From: Methanobacterium_D oryzae
GTDB taxonomy: Archaea > Methanobacteriota > Methanobacteria > Methanobacteriales > Methanobacteriaceae
Reading direction: 5' to 3'
DNA: 64,000 nt
Assembly: GCF_050433505.1 (NCBI RefSeq)
Contig: NZ_JBNPXC010000002.1
Span: 124,001-188,000 of the forward strand
This document shows positions 26,385 through 33,618 of the stretch, in pieces; the stretch's first letter is position 1, and each line of letters starts with the position of its first letter. Below the pieces are notes generated by a model. The model was not told where the DNA came from, searched no databases, and saw only the letters and a list, made by a program, of their open reading frames with translations. Position numbers and translations under genes: made by a program.

Positions 26385-27593
26385 TCAGTTAAGTGCGTTT
26401 TTTATTATTTCTTTAATATCTTTGCCATCAGGCTTTACAATATCAATTAGTTCATTGGACAATGCATACATTGGGCCTTCTCTAACTTCATTGCTTATTA
26501 AAACATCTACTTTTTCTTTTCCTAAAAATTCAGCAGTTTCGATCCCCTTCTTTTTTTCTATTTTGATCCCCGGATTTTCTAAAACTATAATATTCCTTAT
26601 TTCAGTATTATATATATCTGCAATTAAGATATATGGGGCCCTTGCAAAATGCTTGGAAATATTAGAGTTCAATCCATTCTGATTATCCACTGGAACTGCA
26701 ATCCTTAATTTTTTCTCTTTAAATGGTTCTATTTGGACTATTAAGCTGTCCAAATTCTTAATTTTATCTTTTATGGCTTTTTTTATGCTTTCTGTAATTT
26801 CATACGCCTTTTTTACAGGTAATCCCTTTTTAATTTCAAGATGCAGTTCTGCAAAGATAAAAGGGCCTGATATTCTAACTTTAACATCATGAATTCCTTC
26901 AACACCTTCAATGCTTAAAGCAATGGACTTAATTTCCTTAATTTTTTCTGGACTCATTCCAGCATCTAAAAGAACCAAAATATCGCCTTTAGCAAGTTTT
27001 AATCCTATATAAATTATCAATAATGCTACAAAAATCCCCGTAATTCCCTGTATTCTTAAATAGCCCAAATATGAAGATAATATACCTACAAAAACGATAG
27101 TAGATGAAAATATATCTATAAAACTGTGTTTTCCATCATTTATAAGAGCTTGAGATCCTATTTCTTTACCTACTCTTTCTTTATATCTTGCAAGTAAAAA
27201 TGAAACCACTGCTGAAAGAGCAGCGACTGAAAGGCTGATTAAAGGCATACTTATACCTCCGGGATTTAAAAAATCATTATAGGACTCCAGAGCTATTTCT
27301 ATGCCTGTAAAAATTATTAAAATTGATATAATTAATGATGTCAATGTTTCTATCTTGTAATAACCATAAGGAAACATTTCATCGGGCTTACGTGAGGATA
27401 ATTTAAGTCCAATATATACTGCCAAAGAAGTAACTATATCTGAAAAAGAATGGATTGAATCAGCTATTAAAACAATACTACCTGATAAAAATCCAACTAT
27501 GCCCTTAATTATTGCTAACAAAAGGTTTATCAAGCTGGAATATTTAGCTGCTTTTTCCCCTTTTTTAAAGTCAATTCTGGCTTTTTCATTCAT
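26385..27593 (-). CDS. CDF-family cation efflux transporter fused to a NifX-like domain
   Basis: 402 aa from ATG 27593, which has AGGTG 6 nt upstream; the TTG one codon earlier is less likely. Residues 15-210 hold six membrane helices with both CDF metal sites, ADSIHSFSD in helix 2 and NDGKHSFID in helix 5. Residues 215-290 are the cytoplasmic ferredoxin-like CTD. Residues from about 300 to the end (LRIAVPVDNQNGLNSNISKH, then FARAPYILIAD) are a dinitrogenase FeMo-cofactor-type NifX/NafY domain. This fusion of metal exporter and cofactor-binding domain is unusual and ties metal export to the two stand-alone NifX-like proteins upstream. The metal is not predictable. Confidence 0.88.
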   Translation of the reverse strand: MNEKARIDFKKGEKAAKYSSLINLLLAIIKGIVGFLSGSIVLIADSIHSFSDIVTSLAVYIGLKLSSRKPDEMFPYGYYKIETLTSLIISILIIFTGIEIALESYNDFLNPGGISMPLISLSVAALSAVVSFLLARYKERVGKEIGSQALINDGKHSFIDIFSSTIVFVGILSSYLGYLRIQGITGIFVALLIIYIGLKLAKGDILVLLDAGMSPEKIKEIKSIALSIEGVEGIHDVKVRISGPFIFAELHLEIKKGLPVKKAYEITESIKKAIKDKIKNLDSLIVQIEPFKEKKLRIAVPVDNQNGLNSNISKHFARAPYILIADIYNTEIRNIIVLENPGIKIEKKKGIETAEFLGKEKVDVLISNEVREGPMYALSNELIDIVKPDGKDIKEIIKNALN

Positions 27594-27620
27594 CAAGACA
27601 CCTAATTGTGCTAACTTTGT

Positions 27621-28370
27621 TTATCTCTGTATAGATCTTCTTTTTAGTTCTTCTTTGTATAATTCATATTTTTTAGATTTATAAACTGAAAAAGTATCTA
27701 ATCCCTCAAAATATCCTTCAATTTCATATATCTGATCCTCTGATAGGGGAGTTTCAAGCGAATGCCTCAAAGGTGTGTTTATATAAACTTTGTCTGGCTG
27801 AATTTCCATTGCAATCTTTGCTAATTCATCGGCATAATCTTTATTTTTTTCAATGAACATAGTTTGAAGTTCCAATCTTCCTTCAAAAGAATTTCTAAAT
27901 TTTTTAATCCCTTTTATGATATCCCCAACATGTAAACCTCTTATCGGCCTGTTTATTTCTTTAAAAAGAGAATCATCATGTGCATCAAGTTTTGTAACAA
28001 TTACATCAAGATCCATTAATGTTCTTCTCATTTTTCCCAAAGAAAGTGTTGAAGAATTTGTTAAGATTGCAAGTGGTAAATCTGTAAGTTCTCTTATAGC
28101 TTCAATTATCTCATCAAGGTTTTTTGCAAGGGTTGGCTCCCCATAACCCGAAATTGTCACTACATCTGAGTTTATCTCAGGTAGGAATCTTTTTAAATCT
28201 TCCCTAATCCTATCTATGTCAATAAAAGTTCCTTTTTGAATTGTTTTATTAAGTGTAGGGCCAATTTGACAGTATACACAGTCAAAAGAACAAATATTTT
28301 GGCATAAAGGGTCTACACCTAATGATCTACCAAACCGCCATGATGATACAGGCCCAAATACAGATTTCAT
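27621..28370 (-). CDS. Radical SAM enzyme (COG0731-like)
   Basis: 249 aa from ATG 28370, chosen because GAGGT lies 6 nt before it; in-frame ATG and TTG codons at 28382 and 28385 sit upstream of that site. CSFDCVYCQ is the CxxxCxxC motif that binds the [4Fe-4S] cluster for SAM cleavage. SGYGEPTLAKNLDEII is the GGE-like SAM-binding strand, and LTNSSTL and INTPLRHS follow in the barrel. The opening KSVFGPVSSWRFGRSLGVDP is typical of an uncharacterised archaeal/bacterial group. No auxiliary cluster is seen. It is located between ferredoxin and CDF-NifX genes, so a role in metal-cluster or cofactor biology is plausible. Confidence 0.87.
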   Translation of the reverse strand: MKSVFGPVSSWRFGRSLGVDPLCQNICSFDCVYCQIGPTLNKTIQKGTFIDIDRIREDLKRFLPEINSDVVTISGYGEPTLAKNLDEIIEAIRELTDLPLAILTNSSTLSLGKMRRTLMDLDVIVTKLDAHDDSLFKEINRPIRGLHVGDIIKGIKKFRNSFEGRLELQTMFIEKNKDYADELAKIAMEIQPDKVYINTPLRHSLETPLSEDQIYEIEGYFEGLDTFSVYKSKKYELYKEELKRRSIQR

Positions 28371-28459
28371 ATAATACCTCATCAAATTAAATAATTTAAT
28401 ATCTGCAGAAAAATATTTTCAAATTCTGGCTTAAACACTACTATATGTTTAAATTATTA

Positions 28460-28648
28460 TCATTCTTCAATTTCTACTGCCTCATTTGGACATACGTCAA
28501 TACATACCTCACATAAGCTGCATTCTTCTTTATTTTGAATTGCAATCTTGTCTCCATTTAGTATAAGAACTTCCATTGGGCATGCATCCGCACATTCTCC
28601 ACACTCTACACCTTCGCATTTATTATAGTCGATTGTTATTTTAACCAT
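28460..28648 (-). CDS. 2x[4Fe-4S] ferredoxin
   Basis: 62 aa from ATG 28648 (GGTGA 5 nt upstream). Two cluster motifs, CEGVECGECADACP and CSLCEVCIDVCP, fit a bacterial-type dicluster ferredoxin; the first motif has one extra residue between Cys 1 and Cys 2. It is cytoplasmic and a likely electron donor for the neighbouring radical SAM enzyme. It is co-oriented with the cluster, 73 bp from the NifX-like gene upstream. Confidence 0.92.
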   Translation of the reverse strand: MVKITIDYNKCEGVECGECADACPMEVLILNGDKIAIQNKEECSLCEVCIDVCPNEAVEIEE

Positions 28649-28730
28649 GTTCATCACCTGAATTATTGTTTTTAGCTTACTATTTACTGATTTTATTCTA
28701 AATTATTTCATTTTTTAAATAAAGGAGAAA

Positions 28731-29138
28731 TTATTTTCTTCTTCCCATTCCTCCTCTTCCAGCGCCTCTACCCCCAGCTCCAGGAAATCCTGAAGATGCT
28801 GAAGTTACTTCCTCTAATTTGCCTTCCATAAATTGTTTCAAGTTAGTTTCTACATTTCCAGGATTAATTTTATAAATTTTAACTCCCGCATTTTTTAAAA
28901 TACCAAATGCAATATTACCTAACTCTCCTATAATTACAGCTTCAACTCCTTGATCTACTATAAATTGTGCAGCAATACTTCCTGCTCCCATTTCATTTCT
29001 TGCAGGATTATTCATTGAAGAAACTTCTCTAATTTCATTATTTTTTAAGTCTGCAATTATAAAATTAGGACTTCTTCCAAATACAAAACTTACATCTGAT
29101 TCTAAATTAAGTCCTGTTGATGTTATAGCTACTTTCAT
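28731..29138 (-). CDS. NifX/NafY-like (dinitrogenase Fe-Mo cofactor) domain protein
   Basis: 135 aa. MKVAITSTGLNLESDVSFVF followed by GRSPNFIIAD, then VDQGVEAVIIGELGNIAFGI, gives the RNase-H-like NifX fold. The C-terminal tail of about 20 residues is Gly/Arg-rich (GAGGRGAGRGGMGRRK), which is unusual. Such proteins bind metal clusters or cofactors; in a methanogen without visible nif genes here the cargo is unknown. GGGGGAATTAA precedes the ATG. Spacing of 13 bp to the next NifX-like gene indicates co-transcription. Confidence 0.85.
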   Translation of the reverse strand: MKVAITSTGLNLESDVSFVFGRSPNFIIADLKNNEIREVSSMNNPARNEMGAGSIAAQFIVDQGVEAVIIGELGNIAFGILKNAGVKIYKINPGNVETNLKQFMEGKLEEVTSASSGFPGAGGRGAGRGGMGRRK

Positions 29139-29151
29139 TTAATTCCCCCTT

Positions 29152-29532
29152 TTATGATTCTTTACAACCATTTCTACATACATTTTCATCTGTAATTGGT
29201 AAAAATCCTATTTTCCATTCTTTAATAACATCCCTAACTTTTCCAGAAGCACCCGAAAACACCTCTATTCCACTTTCACGTAACATAGATATGGCTTTTG
29301 CACCTAAACCTCCACAAATAAGTACATCCGCTCCTGAATCCAATATTATTTCTGCAGGTGTTTTTGAGCCTCCATTGTGTTTACCTGTGCTTTCAATTAC
29401 ATTAATTTCTTTAATTTCCCCATTTTCAAGTTTAATAAAAGTAAAGTAGGAACTTTTTCCAAAATGCATTGAAATTTCTGATAATAAACCACCTTCATTT
29501 AAAGTTGGTATGCATATAACTGTAATCTTCAT
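29152..29532 (-). CDS. NifX/NafY-like domain protein with C-terminal Cys pair
   Basis: 126 aa; start at 29532 or the ATG one codon upstream, both just after AAGGAG. ISMHFGKSSYFTFIKLENGE and ILDSGADVLICGGLGAKAIS are the NifX core. Unlike its neighbour it carries cysteines at the end (ENVCRNGCKES), a possible ligand pair. It lies 18 bp downstream of the DUF134 regulator gene, so the regulator and both NifX-like genes form one operon. Confidence 0.85.
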   Translation of the reverse strand: MKITVICIPTLNEGGLLSEISMHFGKSSYFTFIKLENGEIKEINVIESTGKHNGGSKTPAEIILDSGADVLICGGLGAKAISMLRESGIEVFSGASGKVRDVIKEWKIGFLPITDENVCRNGCKES

Positions 29533-29550
29533 CATCTCCTTCTTAGGTTC

Positions 29551-30141
29551 TTAATCTGCCCCGCAAAGTGGCGCTCCACATTCTGGACATTTACTATTTC
29601 TACATGGAGTTCCTGGAGTTTTTGGAGATTCATATCCGCATTGAGTACACTTACATACTCTTGGAGGTCCTGCACCAATTCCCCTTCCCCCATATCCTTT
29701 TCTTTGGCCCATTCCCGGTTGTCCTATTGTTTTTTGAAGTTCTTCAGCGCCTACTTTATAAATATACTCTGATTTGCAATCAGGACATTTTTCGTATTCT
29801 TTATCAGGGCTACTCCACTTAAAACCACAACTTTTACACCTATAACTCTCTGCCATTAACATACCTCCTTTAATCTTGATAATTCTGCCCTCAATTAGTG
29901 CCTTTGCGATTTTTTCTCTGCCAGCATTTAAAATTCTATGAAAAGTTGGCTGAGAAATTTCCATAATTTTCGCTGCTTCCCTTTGTTTAAGACCTTTATA
30001 ATCTCTTAGTCTCATTGCTTCAAATTCATCTAATGTAACTTCTATTGGTTTAATTTGACTCATTGTTTTCTCTGAATCTGGTTTAAAGCATCTAATTTGA
30101 GGTTCTTGAAGTATCTGTCTAAATCTTTTTGGTCTCACCAT
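29551..30141 (-). CDS. DUF134 (UPF0251) DNA-binding regulator with C-terminal zinc ribbons
   Basis: 196 aa. VRPKRFRQILQEPQIRCFKP and IEVTLDEFEAMRLRDYKGLK followed by QREAAKIMEISQPTFHRIL form the DUF134 helix-turn-helix. Two zinc-ribbon-like units follow: YRCKSCGFKW...CPDC near 100-125 and VCKCTQCGY...CRNSKCPECGAPLC near 160-195. The ribbons or a cluster bound by the Cys could sense metal or redox state (inference). The ATG directly follows a perfect 20-bp palindrome and no ribosome site is present, so the mRNA is probably leaderless or nearly so, with the operator over the transcription start. Autoregulation is expected. Confidence 0.85.
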   Translation of the reverse strand: MVRPKRFRQILQEPQIRCFKPDSEKTMSQIKPIEVTLDEFEAMRLRDYKGLKQREAAKIMEISQPTFHRILNAGREKIAKALIEGRIIKIKGGMLMAESYRCKSCGFKWSSPDKEYEKCPDCKSEYIYKVGAEELQKTIGQPGMGQRKGYGGRGIGAGPPRVCKCTQCGYESPKTPGTPCRNSKCPECGAPLCGAD

Positions 30142-30142
30142 G

Positions 30143-30162
30143 TTATGAATATATATTCATAA
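30143..30162. promoter_or_regulatory. Perfect palindromic operator at the DUF134 gene start
   Basis: TTATGAATATATATTCATAA is a perfect 20-bp palindrome ending one base before the start codon. A TATA-like TTTATATTA lies upstream on the minus strand. The same 18-bp core recurs at 30746-30763. Confidence 0.75.
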
Positions 30163-30290
30163 CTCTAATATAAAGTTATTGGATATTAATAAAAAACAGA
30201 ATATTTGGCAAAATAAAGGAATTATTAGCAGAATTATAAGATAAAAAGCAATAAAAAAAGATGAAATTAATTATACTGGGATTATACTAT

Positions 30291-30641
30291 TTAATATGGT
30301 TTATTTTCATTATAGAAATCTTCAAAGATAGGCTGATATTGATTAGCGATATCATTAATCTTAGGAATATTAGAATCATCTTCAGAATAATATAAAGCCA
30401 TTACTATCTTAGATTTCTTACTTAAATCATCGAAATAAATTATAAAATCTATATTTTCCGCATCACCTTCAAAATTATGTTCATTTAGCTTTTCCCATAC
30501 TTCAGGGATAACTTTTTCAGTTAATTCATCATCAGTATAAACCAAAGTAAAACTTCTAGGTATCGAAATTTCACTATCTTCAATAGGTTCAATATTTATA
30601 CCATCCATATTAACTTCTTTTATTTCCTCAAATTGCAACAT
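30291..30641 (-). CDS. Hypothetical acidic protein
   Basis: 116 aa from ATG 30641, preceded by GGTGA at 9 nt. An in-frame ATG at 30659 would add six residues but has no ribosome site. The sequence is acidic, with short beta strands (FTLVYTDDELTEKVIPEVWE, FIIYFDDLSKKSKIVMALYY). No known domain. Its promoter region faces the second copy of the DUF134 palindrome, so it may belong to that regulon. Confidence 0.55.
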   Translation of the reverse strand: MLQFEEIKEVNMDGINIEPIEDSEISIPRSFTLVYTDDELTEKVIPEVWEKLNEHNFEGDAENIDFIIYFDDLSKKSKIVMALYYSEDDSNIPKINDIANQYQPIFEDFYNENKPY

Positions 30642-30745
30642 ATTATCACATTTCACCATTCCAGTTAAATATTAGGATTTTTATTGACTTTTACTTCCAA
30701 ATAATAGTTATTTTAAATAAGTTTTAATTCCAAAACATTTATTAT

Positions 30746-30763
30746 TATGAATATATATTCATA
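30746..30763. promoter_or_regulatory. Second copy of the DUF134-type palindrome
   Basis: TATGAATATATATTCATA is identical over 18 bp to the core at 30144-30161. It lies between the divergent hypothetical gene (start 30641) and the 32-aa membrane peptide (start 30833), so it could control both. Confidence 0.7.
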
Positions 30764-30832
30764 TAGAAATACAAATAATTTAAAGCACTGATCTTTTTAG
30801 AATTATAGCTTTAAAAATTTAGTGAGGTAAAC

Positions 30833-30931
30833 ATGATAGAACTATATAAGATTGTCATTATGATTATAGCAGTAGGTTTAGTCTTCTATGCTTTAATTAA
30901 CGATCCATTAAAGAAAAATAAATTAAATTAA
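30833..30931 (+). CDS. 32-aa single-helix membrane peptide
   Basis: The ATG at 30833 has GAGG 6 nt upstream. The frame reads MIELYKIVIMIIAVGLVFYA, then LINDPLKKNKLN and a stop. That is one transmembrane helix of about 18 residues and a basic tail that would stay in the cytoplasm. It is too short for most gene finders. A perfect copy of the DUF134 palindrome lies 70 bp upstream, which supports a regulated real gene, possibly a small partner of a membrane protein. Confidence 0.55.
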   Translation: MIELYKIVIMIIAVGLVFYALINDPLKKNKLN

Positions 30932-31193
30932 TCATATTTCCATTTTATATTTGAAATTTTATTCTGTCCAATATATCAACCTGAAAGTTTCACCTTGTTC
31001 TTATTAAATATTGATTCAACGTGAGTTATTGTGTAATTCAAGTATTTTTTTTAATTATTTTAAAATTTAATGCATTTGAGTCATTTAACTAGTTTATAAT
31101 AGGATCTTTTTTGCTAATTATTTCATAATAGCACATTTTTTGACCAAAGCATTAATTTAATTATAAAATTTTTTTCAAACATATGGAGTGCGT

Positions 31194-31280
31194 ATGAATG
31201 AAAAAGAAGAAGTTAAAATGCGTAAACTAATGAAAAAACGGACAAAAGAAAATTATAGGAAACATGAATATAGTAGCTGA
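31194..31280 (+). CDS. 28-aa highly basic peptide (possible)
   Basis: ATG at 31194 with GGAGTG 5 nt upstream. The frame reads MNEKEEVKMRKLMKKRTKEN, then YRKHEYSS and a stop. Lys/Arg-rich and helical. Nothing else supports it apart from the ribosome site, so moderate to low confidence. A hairpin with arms AATCTCCA/TGGAGATT (31345-31375) follows. Confidence 0.35.
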   Translation: MNEKEEVKMRKLMKKRTKENYRKHEYSS

Positions 31281-31400
31281 TATTAAATAATAGATATACA
31301 AAATAATTAAATCAGTATTTAGAAATTGAAATCAAACTATTTTAAATCTCCAAAATCTAAATTTTTGTGGAGATTAAGCTTTTAAGTTAACTTTTTATTT

Positions 31401-31560
31401 TAGTGTATTTAAGTTCATTAGTGTAATTAAGTAAACTATAAAATTAAGTGAAGCATAATACACTAGTGTAACTAAGTAAACTTTAAATTATAGTGTACAT
31501 AAATTCATTAGTGTAATCAGGTAAACTTTCTGGCTAAGTGAAATAAAATACACAAGTAAA
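31401..31560. repeat. Iteron-like direct repeats upstream of the ATPase gene
   Basis: A 20-bp element, TTAGTGTAATTAAGTAAACT (31419-31438), recurs as CTAGTGTAACTAAGTAAACT (31464-31483) and TTAGTGTAATCAGGTAAACT (31509-31528), exactly 45 bp apart. TAGTGTA..TAA.TTCAT also recurs at 31401 and 31491 (90 bp apart), and a final AAGTAAACT ends at 31562 just before the ribosome site. Regular phasing suggests a protein-binding array. Confidence 0.75.
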
Positions 31561-31576
31561 CTAAAAGGTGAATCGT

Positions 31577-32764
31577 ATGCCAATTTTACCATTAGGAATT
31601 CCCAAGGATTTAGATAAATATTTTTATAATCGTGAAAAAGAGTTAATAACGCTCAAATCTTTTTTAAATACACTCAATTATGATGTAGCAAACCAGATAC
31701 TGGTTACAGGACATAGGGGTGTGGGTAAATCTTTTTTATTGAAGAAATTATTAACTGAATTACCAGATAACATTCTCACAGCGTATATAGATATCTCCAA
31801 AATATTTGGGATTCAAAAAGGTAAGATAACAGAAGAATTAATAATGAATAGCCTTTTAGAAGCGATGAATGAACCATTAAGAGAAGAAATGGATGACCTG
31901 ACAAAAGCATATGACATCGTTAAAGATCTCTTAAGAAAAATTAGACAGAAAAAATTTGATTTTAAAGAAGCAGGGGCAGCTATGGGAATAGCAATTCCTG
32001 ATATTAAGGATAACTATGAAAAACTCGCTAAATTTGTAATGGAATTTCCCCAGAGAGTAGTTGAGCTTTCAGATGGTGAAATAAAGGGTTTTGTAATAGT
32101 GATAGATGAATTCCAATTTATAGGTGAATTAGAATCTCCTGAAGCATTTTTCTGGATGTTTAGAAGTTATACTCAAGAACAAGATAATGTAAGTTATATT
32201 TTTACAGGATCAACATCATCAACTAGTGATATTGTAGATAAAATAAATGGTATAAAAGGGGCTTTTGGCGGTAGAATGACCCATTATACTGTTGATATGT
32301 TTACAAGGGAAGAAACTGAAGGCTATTTAAAAGAAAAGGTATCAGAGTTAAAATTTACTGATAGTGGTTTAGATCGTTTTTATAAATGTACGAGAGGATA
32401 TCCGGCATATATTAACAGTTTTTGTAATACTATGTCTGGAGATGTAGAATATGATGATAAAATGGTTATTGAGACATTTTATGAAAAAATTGAGCAAATT
32501 GCTATTATGTGGACATCAATATGGGCTACACTTTCCGATAAAGAAAAAGATATTATTACAACAGTTATTGGAAACGGACCATTAAGTTGGAGTGATTTAC
32601 TAGCTAAAGTAGACTTTTCCAATAAAACGCTGGCAAAATATGTAAATATAATAAGAAATAAGGGTATACTGTCCCATGGAGATAAAAAATATATGATTGA
32701 TGACCATATGTTATCAGCATGGCTTAAATACAAGAAGGAACAGGATGGGTTTTATCCTCCATAA
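31577..32764 (+). CDS. Archaeal AAA+/STAND-type ATPase with C-terminal winged helix
   Basis: 395 aa from ATG 31577, which has AGGTGA 5 nt upstream; the GTG at 31568 overlaps that site. Residues 15-35 are YNREKELITLKSFL. Walker A is VTGHRGVGKSFLLKK, Walker B is FVIVIDEFQFIG, and sensor-1-like YIFTGSTSST follows. The C-terminal 80 residues (LSDKEKDIITTVIGNGPLSW...) are a winged helix. This is the build of archaeal ATPases related to Orc1/Cdc6 and of NTPases linked to mobile elements. The iteron array ends 15 bp before the start codon, so the protein probably binds there, either to regulate itself or to act in replication or partition of an integrated element. Confidence 0.8.
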   Translation: MPILPLGIPKDLDKYFYNREKELITLKSFLNTLNYDVANQILVTGHRGVGKSFLLKKLLTELPDNILTAYIDISKIFGIQKGKITEELIMNSLLEAMNEPLREEMDDLTKAYDIVKDLLRKIRQKKFDFKEAGAAMGIAIPDIKDNYEKLAKFVMEFPQRVVELSDGEIKGFVIVIDEFQFIGELESPEAFFWMFRSYTQEQDNVSYIFTGSTSSTSDIVDKINGIKGAFGGRMTHYTVDMFTREETEGYLKEKVSELKFTDSGLDRFYKCTRGYPAYINSFCNTMSGDVEYDDKMVIETFYEKIEQIAIMWTSIWATLSDKEKDIITTVIGNGPLSWSDLLAKVDFSNKTLAKYVNIIRNKGILSHGDKKYMIDDHMLSAWLKYKKEQDGFYPP

Positions 32765-33618
32765 TTTATTTTGTTTAACTGTGATATTATGATGCAAATG
32801 TTACATAAAACATCTTTAATGCTGTTTTAATACTTTAATGCAGTAAATTTAACGAAAATTATGTAATTATGCATGCCTGTACTGTGAAGACTTCAATAAC
32901 TTGTATTATTAATTAATACAGATATTAGAAGAATTAATGAGTCATAGCGCCTAATTTTCTAATCTACATTTAAAACTTGTTTTTGTGAATTTATTCTAAT
33001 TCTAGGTTAATTTGTGCCTTCAATTAAAACTTCCAAATTAATATAAGACTTATTTTATTATATAAAAAAGAAAGATTTTAGAAATTTCATAAAAATATAA
33101 AAAAATAATAGATTTTATAACATTAAGTTGGCAAAGACATTAATCAAACCAATTGGAAACAACATCAAAACCACTATGCTTATTTTAAATTACAATATAG
33201 TATGATAATGATTTAGTACAATCAATTGAAAAGTATGTACTTAAATAATATAATTCTATAATATCTTATAAGGTTAGCTATGTTTTCTAATTGGATCATG
33301 TTAAAAAATTCTTCTTAAGCTACCTCTCAAAAAGAGTATTAATTCTTTAAATTCTTCAAATTTGAATTATAGAACTTAATATAAAAAATTATTAACTCTA
33401 TAACATAAAATTAATATATAAGTTACCACTAACTATTTTTAATAGGGCATAAAGAATAATAATGGATCTAAAGGGAATATACGCAACTAAATAGTCTTAA
33501 TGGGTAATTTACACTTCGTCCATCGTTTTTTTTGGAAGTGAACCATTACTATTTCATCTTCTTTACAAATGTACTATTATTTTAGTCCCTATGGAACAAG
33601 CATAAAGGAGGTGAAATA
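32765..33618. other. 854-bp non-coding region with a membrane-peptide gene remnant
   Basis: No complete gene seen. On the minus strand near 33101-33190 a frame ends LMLFPIGLINVFANLML then a stop, and its DNA (33097-33165) is similar to 35367-35435. The region ends with the promoter and a strong ribosome site of the next gene. An undetected small RNA cannot be excluded. Confidence 0.4.

Noticed and set aside
31401..31560. Possible CRISPR array
   Set aside because: The elements are imperfect, only three in number, and the intervening sequences are themselves related, so it is an iteron-like array and no cas gene is near.
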